DNA from: Lichenostomus cassidix
Taxonomy: Eukaryota; Chordata; Aves; Passeriformes; Meliphagidae
Assembly (NCBI GenBank): GCA_008360975.2
Contig: VLJF02000839.1
Span: forward strand, 1 to 64,000
Length of the DNA stretch: 64,000 nt
Direction of reading: 5' to 3'
The first letter of the stretch is position 1. Each line of letters opens with the position of its first letter. Positions 56,101 to 64,000 of the stretch are shown here, piece by piece. Under the pieces are notes generated by a model, which searched no databases, was not told the origin of the DNA, and saw only the letters and a list, made by a program, of their open reading frames with translations. Position numbers and translations under genes: made by a program.

Positions 56101-59069
56101 TCAGTGTCACCACCTGGATCACCTGGGGCATCACCTGGGACAGGTGAGACTCCCCCAAGCCACCCCAGTGTCCCCTCAAAGTCCCTTTGCTGTCCCCTCA
56201 CTGCCCAGGTGTCACCGCTTGGACACTCCAGGTGTATCCAGGTGTGCCCAGGTGTATCCCAGGTGTATCCCAGGTGTATCCAGGTGTGCCCAGGTGTATC
56301 CCGGTATATCCAGGTGTATCCCAGGTGTATTCCAGGTGTATCCAGGTGTATCTCAGGTTTGCCCAGGTGTATCCCAGGTGTCCCCAGGTGTATCCAGGTA
56401 TATCCAGGTGTATCCCAGGTTTGCCCAGGTGTCCCCAGATGTCCCCAGGTGCCCCCAGGTGTGTTACCTGTGTGCCGCCGCCCTCAGTCCTGAACACATA
56501 CTTGACTCCGGGGTCGGGGAAGGTGGCAGCTGACTGGATGCTGGCGATGGCCACACTTGTGGGGTCCTCACCTGTGGCCACCGAGCCTGGGGGGACAGGG
56601 ACACCCGGAGTGGGGAGGGGACAGGGACACCCCGAATGGGGGGAGGACACATGGGACTGGGGGGGGGCAGGAAATTGGGGAGGAGTACCTGAAATTTGGG
56701 AGGGACACCCCAAATTGGGGAGGGGACATGGGACTGGGGGGAGGGGACAGGAAATTTGGGGAGGGGGACACCCCAGACTGGGGAGGGGAAGCCTGAAATT
56801 GGGGAGGGAGTGCCCAAAATTGGGGAGGGGTGCCCAAAATGAGGGGGGACTCAGGAAATTGGGAAGAGACTCCCCAAACTGGGGAGTGGGACAGGAAATT
56901 GGGGAGGAGTACCTGAAATTTGGGAGAGAGACACCCCAAATTGGGGAGGGGGACAGGAAACTGGGGAGGGGTGCCCAAAATTGGGGAGGAGAGCATCGAA
57001 AATGGGGGCAAAACCCCCAAAATGGGGAGGGGGGAATGGGCAGGGGAGAAACGGCCTCTGCTAATCCCCTAAACTCCCCCTGCAGCCCTATAACCCCTGA
57101 GCATCCCAATAATCCCCATAAATCCCCAATCCCCCAGTATCACCCCTGACAGAGACCCTCCCAAAAGCCCCATAATTCCCCCTCAAACCCCCCATGATTC
57201 CCCAAGATTTCCCTCAAAACCCCCATATAGACACCAGCTGGGAAAACTCATAATTCCCCCTCCCCTAAAACCTCAGGCTGGCTCTCCCTCTTAAAACCCC
57301 CATAAGACCTCATAATTCCCATAACTCCTTTCACAGACCCTCTTAAATCCCCGCAGCACCCCCAAAACACCCCATAAATCCCCTCAAACCCCCAATATTC
57401 TCCCATAAATCCCCCAAATCCCCCAATATCGCCCCATAAGTCCCCCAAATCCCCAATATTGCCCCATGCACCCCCATAATCCCCCCACAGACCCCAAAAC
57501 GCCCCCAATTCCCCCCCACAGACCCCATAACCCCCGTAATCTCCCCAAAGACCCTCCTAATCCCCCAAAAATTCCCACAGACCCTCTTCAATCCCTCAAA
57601 GCCCCCCAAAACACCCCATAAATCCTCCAAAATCCCCCAATACTGCTCCGCTACAGCCCCCTATAACGCCTCACAGACCCCAATCCCCCATAACACCCCA
57701 TAAATCCCACAAAACCCCTAATATCATCCCATACTCCCCCACAGACCCCCAAACCCCAAATCCCCCATAAATCCCACATAAAACCCCAATATCGTCCCAT
57801 ACACCCCCATAATTCCCCCAGACCCTGAAAAACCTCCGTAAACCCCAGAAACCTCCCCAAACCCCAATATCGCCCCCATAAACCCCCCCACAGACCCCCA
57901 AAACCCCTCTTATCCCCCCATAAATCCCACAAACCCCCCAATATGACCCCATAAACCCCCACAGACCCCAAAAATCCCCCAAATCCCCACTCCGGGGGTC
58001 TCCCCTCACCTTCCTGGATCTGCACCGTCCCCTCCTCCGTCTCGGCTGCTTTCTGCTGCCTGGGGATCCCAAAACGATCCCAAATGAGGGGAGAAATCCC
58101 AAAATGATCCCAAAATGAGGGGGAGATCCCAAATTGAGGGGATCCCAAAATGATGGGGAATCCCAAAATGAGGGGAGAAATCCCAAAATGAGGGGAGAAA
58201 TCCCAAAATGAGGGGAGAAATCCCAAAATGAGGGGGAATCCCAAAATAAGGGGGGATCCCACAGTCAGGGGGAGTCCCCGAGTCCCCCAAATCCCAAATC
58301 TGGGACCCCTAAATCACCCACCTCTGTTCCCCCCCACTCTGGGGCAGTTTTGGGATCCCAGAGTGGGATCTGGGGGTCCCTGTGCTGATTTGAGGGGGGG
58401 CTTGGGGTGGTTTTGGGGGTCCTGGGGTGGTTTTGGGGGTTGTGGGGCAGATTTTGGGGGTCTCAGGTCAGATTTGGGGGGTCCCAGATCATATATGAGT
58501 GTCTCAGGGTGGTTCTGGGGGGACTTGAGTCAGATTTGGGGGTTCCAGCTCAGTACTGGGAATTGTGGGGTCAGTTTTGGGGTCCCAGGTCAGTTTTATG
58601 GTCAGTTTTGGGGTCCCAGGTCAGTTTTATGGTCAGTTTTGGAGTCCCAGGTCAGTTTGGGGTCAGCTTTGGGGTCAGTTTGGGGTCCCAGGTCAGGTTT
58701 GCAGTCAGCTTTGGGGTCAGGTTTTGGGTCAGTTTGGGGTCCCGGGTCAGTTTGGGGTAAGTTTTGGGGTCAGTTTGAGGTCCTGGATCAGTTCTGGGGT
58801 CAGCTTTGGGGTCAGTTTGGGGTCCCAGGTCAGGTTTGCGGTCAGCTTTGGGGTCAGTTATGGGGTCAGTTTTTGGGGTCATTTTTGACCCCAGGTCATT
58901 TTTGGGGTCCCAGGTCAGTTTGGGGTCAGCTTTGGGGTCAGTTTTGGGGTCCCAGGTCAGTTTTAGGCTCAGTTTTGGGGTCCCCGGTCAGTTTGGGGTC
59001 AGTTTTGGGGTCCCCGGTCAGTTTGGGGTCAGTTTGGGGTCAGTTTTGGGGTCTCACTCACCCCTTCAT
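47037..59069 (-). CDS. USF1: Upstream stimulatory factor 1 (bHLH-leucine zipper), ten coding exons
   Basis: Ten coding exons of 8, 50, 119, 102, 172, 88, 59, 95, 129 and 90 bp join in frame into 304 codons (303 residues; human 310). The product binds CACGTG E-boxes as a homodimer or with USF2 and activates metabolic, stress and pigment genes in the nucleus. Visible parts: MKGQQKAAETEEGTVQIQE N-terminus; activation region with VKYVFRTEGGG and VMYRVIQV; the USF-specific region QFFVMMSPQEVL at about 152-163; basic region RDEKRRAQHNEVERRRRDK with the class B contacts His197, Glu201 and Arg205; helix-loop-helix to about 250; leucine zipper LxxLDQLQMDNEVLRQQVEE to the end, KNDTH. All junctions are GT-AG and phase-consistent. 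Four exon edges are duplicated into introns. Confidence 0.96.
47140..47815 (-). repeat. USF1: USF1 intron 9 array of exon 10 acceptor-edge copies
   Basis: TTCTTCAGCTCCTCCACCT (acceptor plus VEELKN codons, reversed) recurs near 47262, 47431, 47610 and 47781. Units of about 170 bp also carry CCTGAACCCCAAAATATCATC and CCCTCCCAGTACAGCCCAGT. Confidence 0.9.
47830..49255 (-). repeat. USF1: USF1 intron 9 array of exon 9 donor-edge copies
   Basis: About 43 bp ending exon 9 plus donor (codons DQLQMDNEVLRQQ, then GTGGG or GTCAG) recur at about 47938, 48072, 48258, 48442, 48588, 48748, 48861 and 49098. They are embedded in CCATCCCAGTCC units. Confidence 0.93.
49263..49391 (-). CDS. USF1: USF1 exon 9 (helix 2 and leucine zipper)
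   Basis: 129 bp, phase 0 at both ends; acceptor GACTCGCAG, donor GTGGGC. Encodes SKGGILSKACDYIQELRQSN and DQLQMDNEVLRQQ. Confidence 0.96.
49400..50520. repeat. Minisatellite, AAAACAACCCCAAATCCC family in USF1 intron 8
   Basis: 16-20 bp units CCCCAAATCCCAAAACAA, A-rich on the plus strand; 50150-50480 shows about 75-bp higher-order units. Confidence 0.9.
50534..50628 (-). CDS. USF1: USF1 exon 8 (basic region end, helix 1, loop)
   Basis: 95 bp; acceptor TTCCCAG, donor GTCTGG. Encodes ERRRRDKINNWIVQLSKIIP and SMENTKSGQ. Confidence 0.96.
50635..52010. repeat. Minisatellite, GGGAATGGGAACGGGAATTCC family in USF1 intron 7
   Basis: 6-12 bp units GGGAATGGGAAC with frequent TTCCAGTGGGAATGGGG segments. 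These resemble the exon 8 acceptor in reverse complement (TCCACTGGGAATG), so the array may also be splice-site derived. 51600-51740 has four near-perfect 41-bp units. Confidence 0.88.
52015..52485. repeat. Minisatellite, GGGGTGACCCCTGGGAATTGG family in USF1 intron 7
   Basis: 15-20 bp units of GATGACCCCTTGGGAATTGGG reaching to the exon 7 donor. Confidence 0.8.
52493..52551 (-). CDS. USF1: USF1 exon 7 (start of the basic region)
   Basis: 59 bp; acceptor TCCCCGCAG, donor GTACCG. Encodes KSEAPRATRDEKRRAQHNE including His197. Confidence 0.95.
52600..53450. repeat. Minisatellite, GGTGTGTTTGGGTGTGTCCCA family in USF1 intron 6
   Basis: 10-12 bp units CCCAGGTGTG/TTTGGGTGTG, then CAGGTGTATCCCAGGTGTCC. 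The array is dense in CAGGTG E-boxes. Confidence 0.88.
53459..53546 (-). CDS. USF1: USF1 exon 6 (USF-specific region)
   Basis: 88 bp; acceptor GGCTGCAG, donor GTGAGTAC. Encodes QFFVMMSPQEVLPGGAQRSI and APRAHPYS, the conserved USR. Confidence 0.96.
53560..54115. repeat. Minisatellite, ACAGGTGAGACCCCAATGGG then CATCCAGGTGACCCCAAAC in USF1 intron 5
   Basis: Units of 16-20 bp. The first part repeats GGTGAGA, a donor-like heptamer on the plus strand only. No exon inside. Confidence 0.85.
54132..54303 (-). CDS. USF1: USF1 exon 5 (activation region)
   Basis: 172 bp; acceptor CTGCACAG, donor GTGAGG. Encodes AVIQGAFTSEEQVDAEATPS, EAHYTYFPAAGVADG and TTQSSEALLGQPTPT. Its 5' edge is copied three times upstream. 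Confidence 0.95.
54310..55790 (-). repeat. USF1: USF1 intron 4: exon 5 acceptor-edge copies, then GGTGACACACAGGTA array
   Basis: Copies of about 60 bp (acceptor plus AVIQGAFTSEEQVDAEATPS codons) lie at about 54394-54455, 54555-54619 and 54696-54760, linked by GGGACAGGTGAGAT units. 55370-55790 is a 10-18 bp ACACACAGGTGAC array with about 40 CAGGTG/CAGGTA. Confidence 0.9.
55797..55898 (-). CDS. USF1: USF1 exon 4
   Basis: 102 bp, phase 0 at both ends; acceptor GTCCCCAG, donor GTGAGT. Encodes VMYRVIQVADGQLDAQTEGT and SAISGYPATQSMTQ. Confidence 0.96.
55905..56460 (-). repeat. USF1: USF1 intron 3: exon 4 acceptor-edge copies and CAGGTGTATCC array
   Basis: A near-complete copy of the exon 4 start (VMYWVIQVADRQLD-like codons) with acceptor lies at 56012-56072, and a partial copy at 56109-56145. 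56220-56460 is an 11-bp CAGGTGTATCC array. Confidence 0.88.
56468..56586 (-). CDS. USF1: USF1 exon 3
   Basis: 119 bp; acceptor CCCCCCAG, donor GTAACA. Encodes SVATGEDPTSVAIASIQSAA and FPDPGVKYVFRTEGGGTQ. Confidence 0.96.
56590..57030. repeat. Minisatellite, AAATTGGGGAGGGGACA family in USF1 intron 2
   Basis: 15-25 bp units of GGAAATTGGGGAGGGG(A/T); continues as CCCCATAATCCCCC repeats (57060-58005). Confidence 0.85.
57060..58005. repeat. Minisatellite, CCCATAAATCCCCCAAA family in USF1 intron 2
   Basis: Degenerate 10-20 bp units of CCCCCATAATCC and CCAATATCGCCCCATA. No exon recognised. Confidence 0.8.
58010..58059 (-). CDS. USF1: USF1 exon 2
   Basis: 50 bp; acceptor GATCCCCAG, donor GTGAGG. 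Encodes QQKAAETEEGTVQIQE. Confidence 0.95.
58070..58260. repeat. 17-19 bp repeat, GGGGAGAAATCCCAAAATGA
   Basis: Nine or so units directly upstream of exon 2. 58265-58400 is unique intron with no feature. Confidence 0.85.
58400..59050. repeat. Minisatellite, GGTCAGTTTTGGGGTCCCA family in USF1 intron 1
   Basis: 11-20 bp units GGGGTCAGTTTGGGGTCCCAGGTCAG up to the donor of the first coding exon. Confidence 0.9.
59062..59069 (-). CDS. USF1: USF1 first coding exon (8 coding bases)
   Basis: ATG-AAG-GG at 59069-59062, then donor GTGAGTG. With exon 2 it reads MKGQQK, identical to known USF1 starts. The exon's 5'UTR part runs to 59130, after acceptor CCCCGCAG. Confidence 0.93.
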
Positions 59070-59130
59070 GGCTCGGCTCCCTCGGGCATCAGCGGGGCAG
59101 GAGAGGAGGAGCCTCGCGGCCTTCAGAGCC
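59070..59130 (-). other. USF1: USF1 5'UTR part of the first coding exon
   Basis: 61 bases between acceptor CAG (59133-59131) and the ATG, CpG-containing and non-repetitive. Confidence 0.65.
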
Positions 59131-59134
59131 CTGC

Positions 59135-62100
59135 GGGGACAGCGGGGTCAGGGACATGGGGACAGCGGGGTCAGGGACATGGGGACAGTGGGGTCAGGGA
59201 CATGGGGACAGCGGGGTCAGGGACATGGGGACAGTGGGGACAGCGGGGTTAGGGACATGGGGACAGTGGGGACAGGGACATGGGGACAGCAGGGTTAGGG
59301 ACATGGGGACAGCAGGGTTAGGGACATGGGGACAGTGGGGACAGTGGGGTCAGGGACATGGGGACAGTGGGGACAGCAGGGTCGGGGACAGTGGGGACAG
59401 TGGGGACAGCAGGGTCAGGGACATGGGGACAGCAGGATATAGGGACACCTGGATAGCAGGACTCTGGGACACAGGGACAGTAGGGTCAGCAGGGTCAGTG
59501 GGGTCAGGGACATGGGGACAGCAGGACATAGGGACAAGGGGATACAGGAACACCCGAATAATGGGACACTGGGATAATGGGACACGGGGACACAGGGACA
59601 GTAGGGTCAGCGGGGTCAGGGACAAGGGGATATAGGGACACCGGGATATAGGGACACTGGGATATAGGGACACAGGGACACAAGGACCTAGGGACACCGG
59701 GATATGGGGACACAGGGACAGCAGGACAGCGGGATATAGGGACACACAGATAATGGGACACTGGGATAACGGGACACGGGGACACAGGGGCAGTGGGATA
59801 TAGGGACAGCGGGACACGGGGACACAGGGACAGCAGGGTCAGGGACACAGGGACACTGGCATAACCGGACACCAGGATATGGGGACAAAGGGACAGCAGG
59901 GTCAGCGGGGTCAGGGACACCAGGATAACCAGACAACAGGATATGGGGACAAAGGGACAGTAGGGCCAGGGACAGCAGGACACAGGCACAGTGGGATACA
60001 GGGACACCGGGACACTGGGACACAGGGACATTGGGACACAAGAATACAGGGACACTGGGGAAAGGGACACCGGGACACCAGGATATAGGGACACAAGAGT
60101 ACAGGGACATGGGGTCAGGGCCATCAGGACACCAGGATGCAGAGACATGAGGATATAGGGACACCAGGATATAGGGACACCAGGATACAGTGACACCAGG
60201 ATATAGGGACACTGGGGTCAGGGACATCAACACACAGGGATACAGGGACACCAAGATATAGGGACACTGGCATTAGGGACAGTGGGACACCAGGATTTGG
60301 GGGCACAGGGGTCAGGGACACAGGGAGAGAGGGACAGTGGAACACCAGGACAATGGGATACAGGGACATGGGAAAATATGGACACCAGGGTCAGGGACAT
60401 CAGGTAATAGGGACACAGGAACATCACGGTAACAAGGACATCACGGTGACGGGGTACAGGGACATCAGGATATAGGGACACAAGGATACAGGGACACTGG
60501 GGTCAGGGCCATCAGGACACTGGGGTCAGGGCCATCAGGATATAGGGACTCAGGGATTAGGGACATTGGAACACCAGGATAACAAGATACAGCAACACAG
60601 GAAAATAGGGACAGAGGGATGCAGGGACATGGGGTCAGGACATCAGCACACAGGGACACAGGGACACCAGGATATAGGGACACAGGGATATAGGGACGCA
60701 GGGATACAGGAACACCAGGATATATGGATACAGGGACACCGGGGTCAGGGACATCAAGATATAGGGACACAAGGACACAGGGACATGAGGTCAGGGACAT
60801 CAAGATATAGGGACACAAGGACACAGGGACATCAGGACACAGGGATACAGGGACACCAGGATATAGGGACACAGGCATTAGGGACACTGGGACACCAGAA
60901 CATAGGGGCACAGGGGTCAGGGACACAGGGATATAGGGACACCAGGATAATGGGATACAGGGACACAGGAATATAGGGACACCGGGGTCAGGGACATCAA
61001 CACACAGGGACATCAGGATATAGGGACACAAGAATACAGGGACATCGGGGTCAGGGCCATCAGGTAATAGGAACACAGGAACACCACGGTAACAAGGACA
61101 TCACGGTGACAGGGGTACAGGGACACTGGGGTCAGGGACGCCGGGGTCGGGGACATCAACACACAGGGACACAGGGACATCAAGATATAGGGACACAAGG
61201 ATACAGGGACAGTGGGGTCAGGGCCATCAGGACACTGGGATGCAGAGACACCAGGATATAGGGACACCGGGATTAGGGACACCAGGATATAGGGACACAG
61301 GGATTAGGGACACTGGAACACCAGGATAATGGGATACAGCACCACAGGAATATAGGGTCAGAGGGACACAGGGATGTGGGGTCAGGGACATCAGCACACA
61401 GGGATACAGGGACACAGGAATACAGGGACACTGGGATATAGGGACACTGGCATATAGGGACACTGGGATATAGGGACACCAGGGTCAGGGACATCAGGAT
61501 ATAGGGACACCAGGATATAGGGACACCAGGATATAGGGACACCAGGGTAAGAGGATACAGCGACACTGGGGTCAGGGACATCAGGACATAGGGACACCAG
61601 GATACAGGAACATGAGGTCAGGGACATCAGGACATAGGGGTACGAGGATACCAGAATATAGGGACATGGGGATTCAGGGACACAGAGACACTGGGACACC
61701 AGAATAATGGGATACAGGGATGCAGGAATATAGGGACACCGGGGTCAGGGACATCGGGACACTGGGATATAGGGACACAGGGATATAGGGACACTAAGGT
61801 CAGGGACACCGGGACAATGGGACACCTAGAGAGATACAGGGATATAGGAACACCAGGATAAAGGGACACAGGAACTCTGGGATACAGGGACACCGGGGTC
61901 AGGGACATCGGGACACTGGGATACAGGGACACCAGGATATAGGGACACCGGGATATAGGGACATCAGGACACAGGAACTCTGGGATACAGGGACACCGGG
62001 GTCAGGGACATCGGGACACTGGGATATAGGGACACCAGGATAATGGGACACAGGAACACCGAGATACAGGGACACTGGGACACTGGGATATAGGGACACT

Positions 62101-62600
62101 GGGATATAGGGACATTGGGGTCAGGGACATCGGGACACTGGGATATAGGGACACCAGGATAATGGGACACAGGAATACAGGGATGGGGACAGGGGACAGG
62201 GATAGCAGGACACGGGGATGGGGACACAGGGGTGGGACAGGGACATGGAAACAGGGTCAGGATAGGGACAGCCATGGGGACAGGACAGGGACACAGGGAT
62301 GGAGACAGGAGCATGGGGACAGGGATTTAGGGACAAGGACGGTCAGGGATGGGGACAGTGATATGGGGACACAGGGACAGGGACACAGTGGGTCAGGGAT
62401 ATGGGGACAGTGACGGGGACATGGAGGGGTCAGGGACAGAACAGAGACACGGGGATGGGGACAGAGGGACAGGGATGGGGACAGAGGGACAGGGACAGGG
62501 ATCCAGGGCCATGGGGTCACAGCGGGTCAGGGACAGGAACAGGGACTGGGACATGGGGACAGGACAGGGACAGGACACCAGGATGGGACACGGGGATGGG
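59135..62600. repeat. Minisatellites, GGGGACAGCGGGGTCAGGGACAT and GGACACCAGGATATA (3.5 kb)
   Basis: 59135-59640 is GGGGTCAGGGACATGGGGACAG. 59640-62160 is an 18-bp GGATATAGGGACACCGG unit, TATA-rich. 62160-62600 is GGGACAGGGATGGGGACA. All within the presumed USF1 5'UTR intron; no exon seen. Confidence 0.9.
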
Positions 62601-62870
62601 ACATTGGCCACTGTGACCAGCCACTGTCACCACCATGGGCCACCAGCCACCACAGTGCGACAGTGACAACTGTGACCAAACACCAGTGGCACACTGGTCA
62701 CCACCATGGGACATTGGGGCCACCATGACCAGCCACCACAGGGGGACACCGGCCACCCCAGCAGGACATTGGCCACTGTGACCAGCCACTGGCCACTCCA
62801 ACTGGACACCGGTCACCACCAAGGGACACCAGTGACCAGCCACTGCCACCATGTCCAGGTGTCCCACATG
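62600..62870. repeat. Minisatellite, CCACTGTGACCAGCCACCA family
   Basis: Degenerate GGGACATTGGCCACCATGACCAGCC units. 62870-63060 is unique with no recognised feature. Confidence 0.75.
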
Positions 62871-63059
62871 TCCCCCATCCCATGCCAGGTGACAACGTGT
62901 CCCCAGATCCACACAGTTTGTCCCCAAATCCACCCAATTTGTCCCCAAAATCCACCAGGTCCCACAGGGTGACACTTTGGGGTCTCCCCAGTGACCCTGG
63001 TGTGGCTGTAATCCCTCCCAGTGTCCCCACTGTCACCTGGACTGGGGACACCCCTGGGG

Positions 63060-63700
63060 TGGGGAGATGTCCCTTGTCACCTCCCAGGACTGGGGGGTTG
63101 GGGTGGCACCCTGGGGGTGACAGGGGTGGGGGGACATGGCAGAGGGGGTGACAGATGGGGGACATGAAGGCGGTGACAGTGACAAGGGGGACAGGAAGGG
63201 GGTGACAGTGACAGACCGGGGGACAGGAAGGGTGACAGGAAGGGGAGGTGACAACAAGGAAGGGACACGAAGGGGAGCGACATCGTGGGGGTGGAGCACT
63301 AAGGGGGGTACAGTGCCAGTCTGGGGAGGGGACAGGAGGGGGGTGACACAAAGAGGTGACAAGAAGGGGGGTGACAGTGACAGAGCGGGGTGAGAGAGCC
63401 GGGGGTGACACACGAAAGGGGACAAGGGGAGACAGAGCGGGCAGGAGGACACTGAGGGGGTGACAAACTGGAGGGGGGTGACAGCGCCAGAGCGGGGTGG
63501 AGGGACACGAGGGAGGCGACACAGGGGGGTGACAGAGCGGGGCGGGGCGGACACAGGGGGTGACAGCGACAGGCCGGTGGGGACACACCCGGGGCGGGGG
63601 GGGGGAGGTGACACCCGGTGACACCGGGGGGGTGACACAGCGGGGGAGGGAGGGAGGGAGGGACACGGCAGCGGTGACAAAGCGGGGGGGACGGCCCGGG
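63060..63700. repeat. Minisatellite, GGGGGGTGACAGTGACAGA family
   Basis: 12-20 bp units of GGGGGTGACA(C/G)(A/T) approaching the CpG promoter. Confidence 0.8.
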
Positions 63701-64000
63701 CCGCGGGGGGGTGACACCGCCACACGCCGCGCTCGTTACCGGGGAGGGGAGGGGACAGCGCCGGGAGGGGACAGCGCCGGGAGGGGACAGCGCCGGGAGG
63801 GGACACCGCGCGGGGTGACAGCGACACCCGCCGCGCCTCACGGCGGTCACCCGCCCCCCCCCGCCCTCCCGCCCTCCCTGCCGCGGCCCGGCGCGCTCCC
63901 CGCTGCCCGCGGTGGCGGTGTCGCGCTGTCGCCTGTCCCCGCGCCCCCCGCGCTGTCCCCGGCCCGCCGCACCTCTCGGCCTCGGGCCCTGCGCGCCTTC
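63700..64000 (-). promoter_or_regulatory. USF1: Probable USF1 CpG promoter and noncoding exon 1
   Basis: Non-repetitive CpG-dense DNA to the window edge. On the minus strand a donor GTGAGG follows GACCGCC at 63842, and an alternative donor GTAACG lies at 63739. Either could join the acceptor at 59131. 63740-63810 has four copies of GGGAGGGGACAGCGCC. The transcription start is not determined and could be outside the window. Confidence 0.4.

Noticed and set aside
63740..64000. Coding exon of the next gene (ARHGAP30 in human) at the right edge
   Set aside because: No recognisable protein sequence; the CpG composition and donor sites fit a USF1 promoter and noncoding exon better.
1..64000. tRNA, rRNA, retroviral or LINE elements
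   Set aside because: No cloverleaf, rRNA core, LTR, reverse transcriptase or gag-like motif was recognised on either strand by eye.

Overview
The window is vertebrate nuclear DNA, most likely from a bird and probably a GC-rich microchromosome. The evidence is five vertebrate genes with short exons and GT-AG introns, very high GC, and unbroken runs of minisatellites in almost every intron and intergenic gap. No database was searched. Gene names rest on the protein sequences read from the window and remembered family members. Most long open frames are stop-poor minisatellite DNA, not genes.

Layout, left to right. (1) 1-3101, minus strand: the 12-nt first coding exon of ATP1A2 (Na,K-ATPase alpha-2) at 3090-3101, with its first intron running off the left edge and a CpG-rich promoter to the right. 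(2) 7829-14217, minus strand: KCNJ9 (GIRK3/Kir3.3), two coding exons and a probable noncoding first exon. (3) 17700-28040, plus strand: KCNJ10 (Kir4.1), a probable noncoding exon 1, a 6.9-kb intron and one coding exon at 24802-25941. KCNJ9 and KCNJ10 are divergent. (4) 28979-43400, minus strand: F11R (JAM-A), ten coding exons including a 10-nt microexon, 299 codons. (5) 46392 to the right edge, minus strand: USF1 (bHLH-leucine zipper factor), ten coding exons, 303 codons, CpG promoter at the right edge.

The genes share no operon-like logic. KCNJ9, KCNJ10 and ATP1A2 are membrane K+-handling proteins of neurons, glia and muscle; F11R is a tight-junction adhesion molecule; USF1 is a general E-box factor. 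The order ATP1A2(-), KCNJ9(-), KCNJ10(+), F11R(-), USF1(-) differs from the human order in a way that one inversion would explain. IGSF8 and PIGM, which accompany the KCNJ pair in human, are not seen.

The most unusual property is that many minisatellites are built from the edges of exons. At ten exon boundaries in four genes, the splice site (or stop codon) plus 10-70 nt of adjoining coding sequence has been copied repeatedly into the neighbouring intron or UTR, always on the noncoding side. This gives arrays of decoy splice sites that still carry recognisable codons.
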